DNA of 64,000 bases from positions 1 through 64,000 of the forward strand of contig JAFYYS010000021.1 in NCBI GenBank assembly GCA_017546025.1. The letters run 5' to 3'. Below are positions 16,645 to 25,071 of this stretch, piece by piece. Numbering within the stretch: the first letter of the stretch is position 1; every line of letters starts with the position of its first letter. The translations under genes were made by a program, and so were the position numbers. The notes under the pieces were generated by a model. The model searched no databases. It was given only the letters and a program-made list of their open reading frames with translations, and was not told where the DNA came from. This DNA comes from Lachnospiraceae bacterium (GTDB lineage: Bacteria; Bacillota; Clostridia; Lachnospirales; Lachnospiraceae).

Positions 16645-16678
16645 TTAGTTGTCGATGCTACGCATTGTCGGGAACAGC
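16645..16678 (-). other. att site: intact 3' end of lysS
   Basis: The last 34 bases of lysS, including the stop. They match the reconstructed distal copy (193-208 plus 1574-1591) at 31 positions and in the same direction. This end may have been supplied by the element on integration, as is common for elements that restore the gene they enter. A short inverted repeat (AAAGCC/GGCTTT) lies immediately beyond it at 16622-16646. Confidence 0.75.
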
Positions 16679-18252
16679 AAAACATCTCTGATTGCTGCGC
16701 TGTCGGTCAGAAGCATGGCGAGACGGTCGAGGCCGTAGCCGATACCGCCGGTAGGCGGCATGCCGATCTCGAGGGCGTTCATGAAGTCCTCATCGGTCGT
16801 ATTTGCCTCTTCGTCGCCGGCTGCAAGTGCCTTCTCCTGCGCTTTAAAACGCTCACGCTGGTCGATCGGATCGTTCAGCTCGGAATAGGCGTTGCACATC
16901 TCCCAGGTGTTGATATAGAGCTCAAAACGCTCTACATAGCCCGGCTTGTCGGGCTTACGCTTGGTGAGCGGAGAAATCTCCACCGGATGGTCCATGATAA
17001 ATGTGGGCTGAACGAGATGTTCCTCAACAAACGTATCGAAGAACAGGTTCAGGATGTCGCCCTTCGTATGGCGTGCCTCGAACTCCACATGGCGTTCCTT
17101 GGCAAGCGCCTTGGCCTCCTCATCGGAAGCAACCTGATCGAAATCGATGCCGGTGTACTGCTTAACGGCCTCAATCATCGTAAGTCTTGCAAACGGCTTT
17201 CCGAGGTCAATCTCGGTACCATTGTAGTTAATCTTCTCGGAACCGCATACTTCCTTGGCAAGGTAACGGAACATCGACTCGGTCAGTTCCATCATGCCGT
17301 AGTAATCGGTATATGCCTGATAAAGCTCCATGAGCGTGAACTCAGGGTTATGTCTCGTATCGCAGCCCTCGTTACGGAATACGCGGCCGATTTCGAATAC
17401 GTGCTCCAGTCCGCCGACGATCAGTCTCTTCAGATAAAGCTCAAGGCTGATACGAAGCTTTACATCCTCATCAAGGGAATTGTAATGCGTCTCAAACGGT
17501 CTTGCGGCTGCTCCGCCTGCGTTGGCAACGAGCATGGGCGTTTCAACCTCCATGAAGCCGCGGCCGGCAAGGAAGCTTCTGATGCAGGAAATCATCTTCG
17601 ATCTCTTGACGAACGTCTCCTTTACCTCGGGGTTCATGATGAGGTCGGTATAACGCTGACGGTAACGCATGTCGGTATTGGTCATGCCGTGGAACTTCTC
17701 CGGAAGAACCTGAAGGCTCTTGCTGAGAAGAATCAGCTCGGAAGCATGCACGGAAATCTCGCCGGTCATCGTACGGAAGGCATAACCCTTAACACCGTAG
17801 ATGTCACCGATGTCGGACTTCTTGAAATCCGCATAGCTGTCCTCTCCGATGGCGTCTCTTGCCACGTATACCTGGATGCTTCCCTTCAGATCCTGAAGAT
17901 TGATGAAGGAAGCCTTACCCATAACACGCTTGAACATCATACGGCCCGCAATCGAAACCTCAATCGGCTGTGCGTCCATGATGGCTCTGCGCTCATTGTA
18001 ATCATTCTTCTTCACCTCACGGGCGGCTGCCTCGTCAAGGCCCTCGGTATCGGGCGCAGTGCGGCCTGCAAGAAGCTTCTCCTCAAGCTCGGTGTAAAGC
18101 TTCTTCACCTCATCCGTGTGGTGCGTCTGGTCATATTTGGTAATCTGGAACGGATCCTTTCCGGCAGCCTGCAGATCCGCAAGCTTCTGACGGCGAATCT
18201 TCAAAAGCTCGCCGAGATCCTCATTCCGGTTTTCATTGTTCTGATCTGACAC
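16645..18252 (-). CDS. lysS: Lysyl-tRNA synthetase, class II
   Basis: 535 aa. Charges tRNA-Lys with lysine using ATP, in the cytoplasm. The N-terminal OB-fold anticodon-binding domain covers about 60-190 (VSIAGRMMFKRVMGKASFINLQD). The class II core follows: motif 1 (GFMEVETPMLVANAGGAAARPF), motif 2 (FEIGRVFRNEG, HNPEFTLMELYQAY) and motif 3 (GIGYGLDRLAM). It is slightly longer than the usual 490-505 aa because of an acidic N-terminal extension and a spacer near residues 70-90. It is 20 bp downstream of greA, a common clostridial arrangement. The 3' end doubles as the island attachment site. Confidence 0.98.
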   Translation of the reverse strand: MSDQNNENRNEDLGELLKIRRQKLADLQAAGKDPFQITKYDQTHHTDEVKKLYTELEEKLLAGRTAPDTEGLDEAAAREVKKNDYNERRAIMDAQPIEVSIAGRMMFKRVMGKASFINLQDLKGSIQVYVARDAIGEDSYADFKKSDIGDIYGVKGYAFRTMTGEISVHASELILLSKSLQVLPEKFHGMTNTDMRYRQRYTDLIMNPEVKETFVKRSKMISCIRSFLAGRGFMEVETPMLVANAGGAAARPFETHYNSLDEDVKLRISLELYLKRLIVGGLEHVFEIGRVFRNEGCDTRHNPEFTLMELYQAYTDYYGMMELTESMFRYLAKEVCGSEKINYNGTEIDLGKPFARLTMIEAVKQYTGIDFDQVASDEEAKALAKERHVEFEARHTKGDILNLFFDTFVEEHLVQPTFIMDHPVEISPLTKRKPDKPGYVERFELYINTWEMCNAYSELNDPIDQRERFKAQEKALAAGDEEANTTDEDFMNALEIGMPPTGGIGYGLDRLAMLLTDSAAIRDVLLFPTMRSIDN

Positions 18253-18272
18253 GATAAACCTCCGTGCATCCT

Positions 18273-18767
18273 TTAGTTGCTTGCCTTGTGGATGCTCATA
18301 ATCTTATACGTCATAACGCCGGACGGAACCTCTACGGTGATCTTACTGCCCTTCTTGGCGCCGATCAGCTCACGTCCTACAGGGGACTCGTTGGAAATCT
18401 TACCCTTCAGGGCATTGGCTTCCGTGGAACCTACCAGCTTATATACGACCGATTTACCGGTCTCAACGTTCTGCAGCTTCACTTCACATCCGATGTTGAC
18501 GGTATCAAGGTCGATTTCGTCCTCGTCTACAACTTCTACGTTCTTCAGGAGTTCTTCGAGCTCTTCGATACGGGCTTCGATTTCTCTCTGCTCTTCCTTG
18601 GCGGCATCATATTCCGCGTTCTCGGAAAGGTCGCCCTGCTCTCTGGCTTCCTTGATCTTGTTCGCGATTTCTTTCCGTCTGACGGTTCTCAGCTCGTCAA
18701 GCTCAGCTTCCAGCTTCTTCAAGCCCTGGGACGTAAGAATCTTCTTTTCAACATTTTTCTGTGCCAT
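18273..18767 (-). CDS. greA: Transcription elongation factor GreA
   Basis: 164 aa from the ATG at 18767, which has GGAGG upstream; an in-frame start further up has no such site. GreA rescues backtracked RNA polymerase by stimulating cleavage of the nascent RNA. The N-terminal coiled coil with the acidic tip is clear (GDLSENAEYDAAKEEQ), followed by the C-terminal FKBP-like domain (ESPVGRELIGAKKGSKITV). First gene of the greA-lysS operon. Confidence 0.97.
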   Translation of the reverse strand: MAQKNVEKKILTSQGLKKLEAELDELRTVRRKEIANKIKEAREQGDLSENAEYDAAKEEQREIEARIEELEELLKNVEVVDEDEIDLDTVNIGCEVKLQNVETGKSVVYKLVGSTEANALKGKISNESPVGRELIGAKKGSKITVEVPSGVMTYKIMSIHKASN

Positions 18768-18962
18768 GATAGCCTCCGTGAAATTCTTTCTTCGGATCCA
18801 TAGAGAATCCTCTATTATAAAACACTTTCGCAAGTATAGAACATATCGGGACGCTTTGTCAATCTTTTTTCGCCCTCTTCCGCGGAAAATGCAAATACAA
18901 AGTATACTATAGCAAAAATGCCGCGTTCATTCAAGCAAAACCTGCCGAAAAACAGCCGAAAT

Positions 18963-18986
18963 CCCCGGCGCCATCTGACGCCGGGG
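18963..18986 (-). terminator. Terminator of the GH94 gene
   Basis: Stem CCCCGGCG/CGCCGGGG with an 8-base loop, followed on the minus strand by ATTTCGGCTGTTTTT. It lies 20 bp past the stop of the phosphorylase gene. Confidence 0.75.
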
Positions 18987-19006
18987 ACCTATTATTATGT
19001 ATTCAG

Positions 19007-21388
19007 TTACATTTCGATGACAATGTCATTTTCCTGCTTCAGAATATCGTCGCGGATAAGCTTGCCGTCGATCTTCGCGCCGTTCACGGTAACGCTCTTC
19101 ACGCCGTGCTCACTGCCGTTCGGATTGTTCACGGTAACGTTCAGCACTTTGCCGCGGAATACCTTGCGCATCGTGTAGCTCTTCCATGCGGAAGGAATCG
19201 AAGGATCGATGACGATGCCGTCGGCTTCGGGATTAAGACCCAGGATGCCTTCGGTCGTTCCGACCATGACGGTCGAAGCGGTACCGGTCAGCCAGTGCAC
19301 ATGTGCACGGCCGGCAAACGGGCTGTCCTTGCCTTCTACGAACTGGCCGAATACGTAAGGCTCAAGATTACGAACCTCAATGCGGTCGTTGTAGCTTGCA
19401 GGCGCTGCCTCGGTCCAGTACTGATAAGCGCGGTTGCCGTGTCCGAGCTTGGACTCCGCAAGAATCAGCCAGCCCTGCGGCTGCGAGAAGATACCTGCGT
19501 TCTCCTTCACGCACTTATTAAAGCAAACCATCAAAGCGCCGTCAAAGGCGTGGTTCTCATAAGCGGGATACATAACCATCGCGCCGTAAGGCGTGTTCAG
19601 CTCGCGTGCAACGGAATCCATTGCAAGCTCCTGCTTCTCCTTCGTGCCGAAGTCGGCGATGACCGACCAGGACTGCGGATTGAGCCACATGGAAGCCTCG
19701 GGATCGGTTCTCTTACCGATGACCTCGCCGTCCTCCTTGTAGCCGCGGATGTAACGGTCCTCGTTCCAGCAGTCGGAAAGAATCGTTTCCATCTTCTCGT
19801 TTACGGAATCGAGATACTTGATGTACTCGGTGTCACCCTTCAGAACAGCATACTTACGAAGGATCTTCACAGCGTATACAAGCTGGAACGCAACGAAGGT
19901 GCTCTCACCCTTCTTACCAAGGCGTACGCAGTCATTCCAGTCTGCGTGCAGACCTGCCGGCATGCCGTGGTTTCCGAGGTTGTTCATGGAAAATGCGATC
20001 GCGCGCTTTAAGTGATCGTAAACCGTTCCCTTTTCGCCGTTGTTCGCATACCAGATTTCCTCATCAAGGAAAGCGATGTTGCCGCTCTCGGAAATGTACT
20101 TGTAAACGGTCGGGAAGAGCCACAGAGCGTCGTCTGCGCGGTAGCTCGGATGACCGGTCTCCTTCACATAGGAAGGGTCGTCCGGCGTGTTCTCATGACC
20201 GGGATTGTGGTTATACTTAACAAGCGGAAGTCCGGCGCCGTTCGTAACCTGTGCGGAAAGCATGAACCGGATCTGGTCGGCAGCCATCTCAGGCGCCAGG
20301 TGGATGATGCCCTGGATGTCCTGCACGGTATCACGGTAACCGAAGCCGTTACGAAGACCGCAGTACTGGAAGGATGCGGCTCTGGACCAGGTAAATGTGA
20401 TGAAGCAGTTATAAGCATTCCATACATTCACCATATTGTTGAAGTTCTCGTCCGGCGTATTGACCTGCAGATTGTCAAGCTTACTGTGCCAGTACTCTTT
20501 CAATACGGAAAGTTCCTGCTCAACAACGCCGTCCTTCTCATAGCGTGCAATGATCTTCTGTGCTTCCTTCTCGGGTTTCTGGCCGAGAATATAGGTGAAT
20601 CTCTTAGACTCGCCCGGGGCAAGCTCTACGATGCTCTCAAGAGCGCCGCAGGAGTTGCCGCAGTAATTCAGCTCACCCTTAAGGCCTTCTGCTACACCGA
20701 CCGGATTTGCGTAGCTTCTGTAGTTTCCTACGAAGCGGTCGCGGTCGCCGCAGTAGTTGTCAACCTTCGCGCCGGCAAGACCTAAAAAGCGCTCCTTATT
20801 GGGGTCGTGGAAGTTCTCATTTTCCTTCTGCAGAACCATGTTGCCACAGAAATAGGTGTGGCTGATGAACAGCGTGTACTGCAGGTTTACCTGGTCCTGC
20901 TCATAGTTGTTATCGTTAACGAATTCGCAGTAGCCCGTGACGGAAAGTTTGCGGGGCTTATCGCCGGTGTTCGTGACAACGGCATTCCAAACCTCATAGG
21001 TGGCGTCCTTCGGTACATAGTAAGACGTTTCGGTCTTGATTCCCTTGTATTCCGAAGTGATGACCGTGTAAGCGGTACCGTGGCGGCACTCGCTCTTATA
21101 GCTCTCAAGCGGCTTGCAGACCGGTGCCCAGGCAGCCGACCAGAACTCTCCGTCCGCGTGGTCGCGAAGGTAGATGTAACGGCCCGGCTGGTCAAGTGCC
21201 ACACCGTTGAAGCGGTAACGGATGATACGTCCGTTTGCTCCGGACTTTACAAAGCTGTAACCGCCTGCGTTGTTGCTGATAATGGCGCCGTATTCCGGCG
21301 ATCCGAGATAATTGGCCCATGCGGACGGGGTGTCCGGACGGGTGATGACATATTCACGGGCTTTTCCGTCAAAGTAACCGTAATTCAT
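19007..21388 (-). CDS. GH94 disaccharide phosphorylase (cellobiose phosphorylase-like)
   Basis: 793 aa, full length for GH94 (about 800). These enzymes cleave beta-linked disaccharides with inorganic phosphate to give a sugar 1-phosphate and a free sugar, saving ATP. The N-terminal beta-sandwich starts typically (YGYFDGKAREYVITRPDTP, NYLG, NNAGGYSF). The (alpha/alpha)6 barrel contains the catalytic acid region ADWNDC followed by GESTFVAFQ, and phosphate-binding segments near HVHWLTGTAST. Cellobiose is the best guess; chitobiose or laminaribiose cannot be excluded. No signal peptide, so it acts on imported sugars. It stands alone between terminators. Confidence 0.88.
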   Translation of the reverse strand: MNYGYFDGKAREYVITRPDTPSAWANYLGSPEYGAIISNNAGGYSFVKSGANGRIIRYRFNGVALDQPGRYIYLRDHADGEFWSAAWAPVCKPLESYKSECRHGTAYTVITSEYKGIKTETSYYVPKDATYEVWNAVVTNTGDKPRKLSVTGYCEFVNDNNYEQDQVNLQYTLFISHTYFCGNMVLQKENENFHDPNKERFLGLAGAKVDNYCGDRDRFVGNYRSYANPVGVAEGLKGELNYCGNSCGALESIVELAPGESKRFTYILGQKPEKEAQKIIARYEKDGVVEQELSVLKEYWHSKLDNLQVNTPDENFNNMVNVWNAYNCFITFTWSRAASFQYCGLRNGFGYRDTVQDIQGIIHLAPEMAADQIRFMLSAQVTNGAGLPLVKYNHNPGHENTPDDPSYVKETGHPSYRADDALWLFPTVYKYISESGNIAFLDEEIWYANNGEKGTVYDHLKRAIAFSMNNLGNHGMPAGLHADWNDCVRLGKKGESTFVAFQLVYAVKILRKYAVLKGDTEYIKYLDSVNEKMETILSDCWNEDRYIRGYKEDGEVIGKRTDPEASMWLNPQSWSVIADFGTKEKQELAMDSVARELNTPYGAMVMYPAYENHAFDGALMVCFNKCVKENAGIFSQPQGWLILAESKLGHGNRAYQYWTEAAPASYNDRIEVRNLEPYVFGQFVEGKDSPFAGRAHVHWLTGTASTVMVGTTEGILGLNPEADGIVIDPSIPSAWKSYTMRKVFRGKVLNVTVNNPNGSEHGVKSVTVNGAKIDGKLIRDDILKQENDIVIEM

Positions 21389-21444
21389 AGCATTTTCCTT
21401 TCATAAAAAGAATTCCGGGGCAATGCCCAACAAATAAATTATAA

Positions 21445-21475
21445 AGGAGACCCGACATATCCGTCAAGGTCTCCT
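21445..21475 (-). terminator. Terminator downstream of the HAD gene
   Basis: 8-bp stem AGGAGACC/GGTCTCCT with a 15-base loop, followed on the minus strand by TTTATAATTTATTT. It separates the amidase/HAD unit from the GH94 gene. Confidence 0.7.
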
Positions 21476-21530
21476 GCCTTCTTACTATCGCTTAATACAA
21501 ATCAAATGGAAAATGGAATAGAAAATTACA

Positions 21531-22211
21531 TTATTCCGTCTTTTGCGTCAAATAATCCGCCAATGCCTTCATTCCGGGCATGCTAAAGTCGGCTTCCGGG
21601 GTCGGTTCGCCGATGCGGCACGTGTCCGCGCCGATGTTCTTACCGAACCGGATGTCCGAACTCAGGCTGTCGCCGACCACCAGGTAATGACGCACATCAG
21701 GATCGCCTGTCAGCTGCACCACGGCTTCAAAGAAACGCGGGTCAGGCTTGTCGACGCCGATTTCGTCCGAAATGACGATGCCTTCCATATACTTATGAAA
21801 GCTTGCTCCTGCGAAGCGGGCCTTCTGGATGTAGGTCGTGCCGTTCGTGATGACATAAAGCTTATAACGCTCCGCGAGGCGTCTGCAGGCATCCTCCGTT
21901 TCGGGGTATTCCACAACGGTTTCCGCGAGAATGTCCATATATACCTTATTGACATGCATGACATCGTCGCACGTAAGGCCGAGTGCCTGAATGAAGTCCT
22001 TAAAGCGGCCCTCTTTTAATTGGTCGCGAGTGACTTCCTTTCTCTCAAGGCGCTTCCAGTAGCCGTCGTTGATGCGGTGATATAAGGCGGTGTCCTCCGC
22101 CGTCAGTTCCTTTTGAAATAACGTTGCAAAGGTCTTTCTGAGGGATATCTGCTCCGTCTCGTTAAAGTCCAGCAAAGTATTGTCAAAATCAAGAAGCAGA
22201 TAACGGTACAT
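21531..22211 (-). CDS. HAD-superfamily hydrolase, YjjG/YfnB-type nucleotidase
   Basis: 226 aa. All four HAD motifs are present: DFDNTLLDF (motif I, nucleophile Asp), VITNGT (II), the Lys in VDKPDPRFFEA (III) and VVGDSLSSDI (IV). The helical cap after motif I and the sequence around KPDPRFF resemble YjjG/YfnB, house-cleaning 5'-nucleotidases acting on (d)UMP, dTMP or non-canonical nucleotides. The gene begins 12 bp after the amidase stop, in one operon with it. Confidence 0.88.
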   Translation of the reverse strand: MYRYLLLDFDNTLLDFNETEQISLRKTFATLFQKELTAEDTALYHRINDGYWKRLERKEVTRDQLKEGRFKDFIQALGLTCDDVMHVNKVYMDILAETVVEYPETEDACRRLAERYKLYVITNGTTYIQKARFAGASFHKYMEGIVISDEIGVDKPDPRFFEAVVQLTGDPDVRHYLVVGDSLSSDIRFGKNIGADTCRIGEPTPEADFSMPGMKALADYLTQKTE

Positions 22212-22223
22212 AGAAATCCTTTC

Positions 22224-23516
22224 TTACGTTTCGGGCCCGGAGTCGTCCACCAGATCGTCATCGGAGCCGGGCGGGTCCGGAATCCTTTCAAGATTCAGAT
22301 ACGCGGCAATTGCGAAGGCGTCGCCTTCCGCGAGCCGGTTAATCTTCTCTTCGGTATCCCAAAACATCCGGTCATACCTGCTGTCCATGAAGCAGTGCTC
22401 GATGATGACCGAAGGAATGCCGACCTCAGACGGCAGGCGGACCATCAGATAGCCGTCCATCAGATTGCCGTTCTTGTCGCGCATCATGGCGCTCCGCTTC
22501 CGTTTGATGCCGGTTTTATTGAGTCCGATCTTGCCCATCTCCTCCAGGAGATATGAGGCAAAGAGACGTTCCTGTTCGCTGACCTGCGGATTGGTTCCGA
22601 CAAGAACCATTGAGCCGATCTGGCGCCCGTCATACGCGTTGAAGTGAAGGCTTAAAACAAGGTCGGCCTCTTTCTGCATCGCGAAGCGCGCCCGGTACTC
22701 GAGATCGTCATCCGGGTCCCATTCGTCATAAACATAATCGCCGGAACGTGTCATGTAAACAACAATGTTCCGATAATGTGTCTCCAGGTAATCACGGAGA
22801 TACTTTCCGACCTGGAGGTTAATGTCCTTCTCTTTCACGCCGAAGCAGGTCGCTCCGGGGTACTTGCCGCCGTGACCCGGATCCAGAACAACGACATACA
22901 CGCCGTCGCCGTCACGGTCGGGACCGTGCGTTCCGGTCGGATTCTGAATCACGTCAACATCAATCAGAGAAACCGGTCCGGGCGTCGGGCGAAGCCAGTC
23001 GGAAATCTGCGTCGTGCTGCACTGCGCGTAGCCTTCCACGTCCTGCCCGTCCACGTTAGCGGAAATATAATACCAGGGCTCGTTAAAGACGTTGACAAGC
23101 CTGCCCTTGATATACACGCGCGTTCCGTACCGCACCCATGTCGTGCGCTCGGCAAGCCGGCTCGGCTCGCTGCGAAGCCAGTAGCCCATCTGGAATATGC
23201 CGGGCGTCGGTTCCGGATAGGTTTCCTCATCAAAGCGTTCAAACGTGAGGTCAATCTCCTCCGGCGTGTCGCGGTCTCTTATGGGCACCTCCGTCGGCGT
23301 CGGAATCGGCGTCGCGTCAGGGGTTAAAGCTTCCGTCGGTGTAGGCGTCGGGAGGATTGCGACATACTCGGGCGTGATGACATTTTCCGCGGCCTTCTCT
23401 ACGGGAATCTCAATGTCACTCGTCTCCTGCGGTTCAGGAGCGCACCAAATCAAGACCCCGATCAGAAAAGCGGGAATCAGGCAATGCAATACCGTCTTCG
23501 TGTGTTTACCGGCCAT
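22224..23516 (-). CDS. N-acetylmuramoyl-L-alanine amidase (Amidase_3) with SH3-like domain
   Basis: 430 aa, exported. It has a membrane signal segment at 8-27, a Thr/Pro-rich linker (PTPTPTEALTPD), an SH3-like domain (about 110-175, VRYGTRVYIKGRLVNV, PWYYISANVDGQ) and a C-terminal Amidase_3 domain. Zinc and catalytic residues are visible: DPGHGG, Glu in VKEKDIN, SLHFNA and IEHCFMD. It cuts the bond between MurNAc and the peptide stem in peptidoglycan. No lipobox Cys follows the signal, so it is membrane-anchored or released. It is the middle gene of the unit from 23878 to 21531. Confidence 0.92.
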   Translation of the reverse strand: MAGKHTKTVLHCLIPAFLIGVLIWCAPEPQETSDIEIPVEKAAENVITPEYVAILPTPTPTEALTPDATPIPTPTEVPIRDRDTPEEIDLTFERFDEETYPEPTPGIFQMGYWLRSEPSRLAERTTWVRYGTRVYIKGRLVNVFNEPWYYISANVDGQDVEGYAQCSTTQISDWLRPTPGPVSLIDVDVIQNPTGTHGPDRDGDGVYVVVLDPGHGGKYPGATCFGVKEKDINLQVGKYLRDYLETHYRNIVVYMTRSGDYVYDEWDPDDDLEYRARFAMQKEADLVLSLHFNAYDGRQIGSMVLVGTNPQVSEQERLFASYLLEEMGKIGLNKTGIKRKRSAMMRDKNGNLMDGYLMVRLPSEVGIPSVIIEHCFMDSRYDRMFWDTEEKINRLAEGDAFAIAAYLNLERIPDPPGSDDDLVDDSGPET

Positions 23517-23584
23517 ATAAAACGTGCCCCCTGATGATTACGCGGAAATGGTACAACTCGGTTCGCCCACACACTTTACAACAA

Positions 23585-23878
23585 TCAGCCCTGCTTTCCG
23601 TCGGACTGACGAATCATATCTTCAACAACAATATCGTAAATCTCCCCGACCGAGAAAGCATACTCCAAAAGCTTCCAGGGCTCGTTCGTGTGGAAATGCA
23701 CCTTCACAAGGCTCTCATCTCCGACTGCAATCAGGGAATTCCCTTCAAAATGCGAGGTGATGTATTCTGCGATTTCATCCTCGTCCAGATCCCGGTCTCT
23801 TCGGTCAATCAAAAACTGGGTATCAAAGCGGTATGCGAAAGGATCGTCTTCCGCATCAATGCTGATGATCGGCTCCAT
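23585..23878 (-). CDS. Stand-alone FakA C-domain-like protein
   Basis: 97 aa. The sequence (FDTQFLIDRRDRDLDEDEI, HFEGNSLIAVGDESLVKVHFHTNEP, LEYAFSVGEIYDIVVEDM) matches the region of fatty-acid kinase FakA/YloV that follows the DAK2 domain and ends with the GDxxxVKVHxHTxxP motif. Full FakA has about 550 aa, so the kinase part is missing here. GGAGG lies before the ATG at 23878, so it appears to be a real small gene. It could be an accessory subunit or a regulatory domain; the function is unknown. Confidence 0.7.
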   Translation of the reverse strand: MEPIISIDAEDDPFAYRFDTQFLIDRRDRDLDEDEIAEYITSHFEGNSLIAVGDESLVKVHFHTNEPWKLLEYAFSVGEIYDIVVEDMIRQSDGKQG

Positions 23879-23958
23879 AACTGCCTCCGTTTCTTCGTAT
23901 CAATCATAATGGAAAATACCACTGAAAACAGTATACCGCAGATTCGTTTCAAACACAA

Positions 23959-23988
23959 CAAAAAAACCACAGCAATCAACTGTGGTTT
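23959..23988 (-). terminator. Terminator of tRNA-Gln
   Basis: 9-bp stem (AAACCACAG/CTGTGGTTT) with a 7-base loop and a run of seven or eight T on the minus strand, directly after the tRNA. Confidence 0.9.
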
Positions 23989-23992
23989 GAAG

Positions 23993-24064
23993 CTGGGCTA
24001 CAAGGATTCGAACCTTGAACTGACGGAGTCAGAGTCCGTTGCCTTACCGTTTGGCGATAGCCCA
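23993..24064 (-). tRNA. tRNA-Gln (anticodon CTG)
   Basis: 72 nt. The acceptor stem is TGGGCTA/TAGCCCA with G as discriminator. The D arm is GCC...GGC. The anticodon stem ACGGA/TCCGT encloses the loop CT-CTG-AC, and the T arm is CAAGG-TTCGAAT-CCTTG. CCA is not encoded. The anticodon reads CAG. Confidence 0.95.
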
Positions 24065-24304
24065 ATATGCGGTGTCCCTCGACACAAACGTTATTATACT
24101 GTAAGTCCTTCTGATTTGCAAGCACTAATTTCACAAATTTTTGACGGAAAATATGGTATTCATGTATCCTTAATCCGATTTTCATCGGATTTTCACAAAA
24201 AATAGTAAATAACATCTTTCTTTTTTTGACCTTTTAATGTATAATGTGATTTACCACCAATGAGTAATTGGGGGGAAAAAAGACCGCGAAAGGAGTATAG
24301 TAAT

Positions 24305-24766
24305 ATGAAGAATCTGACCAAACTTGCTGTCCTTGCTGCACTTGCAGGAGGAGCCTATTACCTCGTGAAGAACCTTACCGCTGAAGAGCCCGCTGCTGTT
24401 CCGGCTGACAATGACGACCTTTTTGAAGGCGATTTTGAGACCGGTGAGGCTGCCGAGACCGAAGAAACTGCTGCTGCAGGAAAGTTCGAAACCTACAAGC
24501 AGAAGGCTTCCGAGATTGCCAAGAAGGCAGGCGAGAAAGCTACCGAATTCGGCAAGAAGGTTGCCGCTAAGGCCGGTGAGGCTAAGGACTTCGTAGAGAA
24601 GAAGGTTGAGGAGCTCAAGAACAAGGATGCTGCCGATGAGCTTACCGATGCTGTTGACGAGGCTGCTGAGCAGATCGAAGACGCTGCTGAGGAAGCTGCA
24701 GAGTTCGTAGGCGACGCTGTTGACGAGTTCAAGCCTGTTGATGATCAGGAAGATCCTGAGGCTTAA
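24305..24766 (+). CDS. Ala/Glu/Lys-rich helical protein with N-terminal membrane segment
   Basis: 153 aa from the ATG at 24305, with AAAGGAG upstream; the earlier in-frame ATG lacks such a site. An N-terminal hydrophobic segment (LAVLAALAGGAYYLV, residues 5-20) is followed by an acidic stretch and then long amphipathic repeats of Ala, Lys and Glu (KASEIAKKAGEKATEFGKK, VEKKVEELKNKDAADELTD). This is the style of YtxH-like or LEA-like proteins, linked in some bacteria to stress or envelope roles. A strong terminator follows. It is alone on the plus strand between minus-strand genes. Confidence 0.75.
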   Translation: MKNLTKLAVLAALAGGAYYLVKNLTAEEPAAVPADNDDLFEGDFETGEAAETEETAAAGKFETYKQKASEIAKKAGEKATEFGKKVAAKAGEAKDFVEKKVEELKNKDAADELTDAVDEAAEQIEDAAEEAAEFVGDAVDEFKPVDDQEDPEA

Positions 24767-24787
24767 TTTCGCAAGACAAGAAAACAA

Positions 24788-24820
24788 AAGGCTGTCCGGT
24801 TTATCCGGGCAGCCTTTTTT
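24788..24820 (+). terminator. Rho-independent terminator
   Basis: 12-bp stem AAGGCTGTCCGG/CCGGGCAGCCTT with one G-U pair, a 5-base loop and a T run (24815-24820). It ends the gene at 24305-24766. Confidence 0.9.
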
Positions 24821-24840
24821 CGTCCCATTTTCCAATTCAG

Positions 24841-24886
24841 GGCAAAGAAAAGGATAACAGGCGTCCCCGTTATCCTCTTCTTTGCC
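24841..24886 (-). terminator. Long hairpin, likely terminator of hom
   Basis: Inverted repeat with 18-bp arms and one mismatch (24841-24858 and 24869-24886). On the minus strand the inner stem AGGATAAC/GTTATCCT is followed by TTTTCTTTG. It lies 190 bp past the hom stop. The rest of 24,890-25,071 holds a second small hairpin (CCTTGGC/GCCAAAGG near 24959-24981) but no convincing gene. Confidence 0.65.
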
Positions 24887-25071
24887 TCATCCATTGTCTG
24901 AGGACTCTTTCCCTTTTTTGGTACGACTTTATTTCCAGATAATGTTTCCGAAGTTTTCTCCTTGGCTTTTATTGCCAAAGGAGGCTTCTCTGACATTATG
25001 AATCTGGCATACTGTACTCTCTAGTATATCATGCGACGGCGTCAAGTCAACCTTTTTTGCGTTATTCCGTG

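Larger units (their letters stand above)
1574..16678. mobile_element. Genomic island integrated at the lysS 3' end
   Basis: An island of about 15.1 kb bounded by direct copies of the lysS 3' end: 16645-16678 in the intact gene, and the IS-split copy at 193-208 plus 1574-1591. A tyrosine-recombinase remnant lies directly inside the outer att copy, where integrase genes of such elements normally sit. All cargo genes are on the minus strand. Cargo includes a PcfJ-like protein, typical of conjugative elements, several nuclease-fold proteins, a WYL regulator and many unknowns. No relaxase, coupling ATPase or working integrase is seen, so the island is probably stranded. The boundaries are inferred from the repeats. 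Confidence 0.72.

Noticed and set aside
16622-16646. Stem AAAGCC/GGCTTT at the lysS stop as the lysS terminator
   Set aside because: The T run is on the plus strand, the wrong side for lysS. The 15-bp hairpin at 16451-16490 is a much better lysS terminator. The short repeat may belong to the att region.
16603-18249. 548-aa open frame opposite lysS
   Set aside because: It is the shadow of lysS: the lysS protein is clearly conserved over its full length, and this frame has no ribosome site or recognisable motif.
24763-24996. 77-aa minus-strand frame between the helical protein and hom
   Set aside because: There is no ribosome binding site, and it runs through two terminators and into the end of the opposite gene. 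Better explained as intergenic hairpins.
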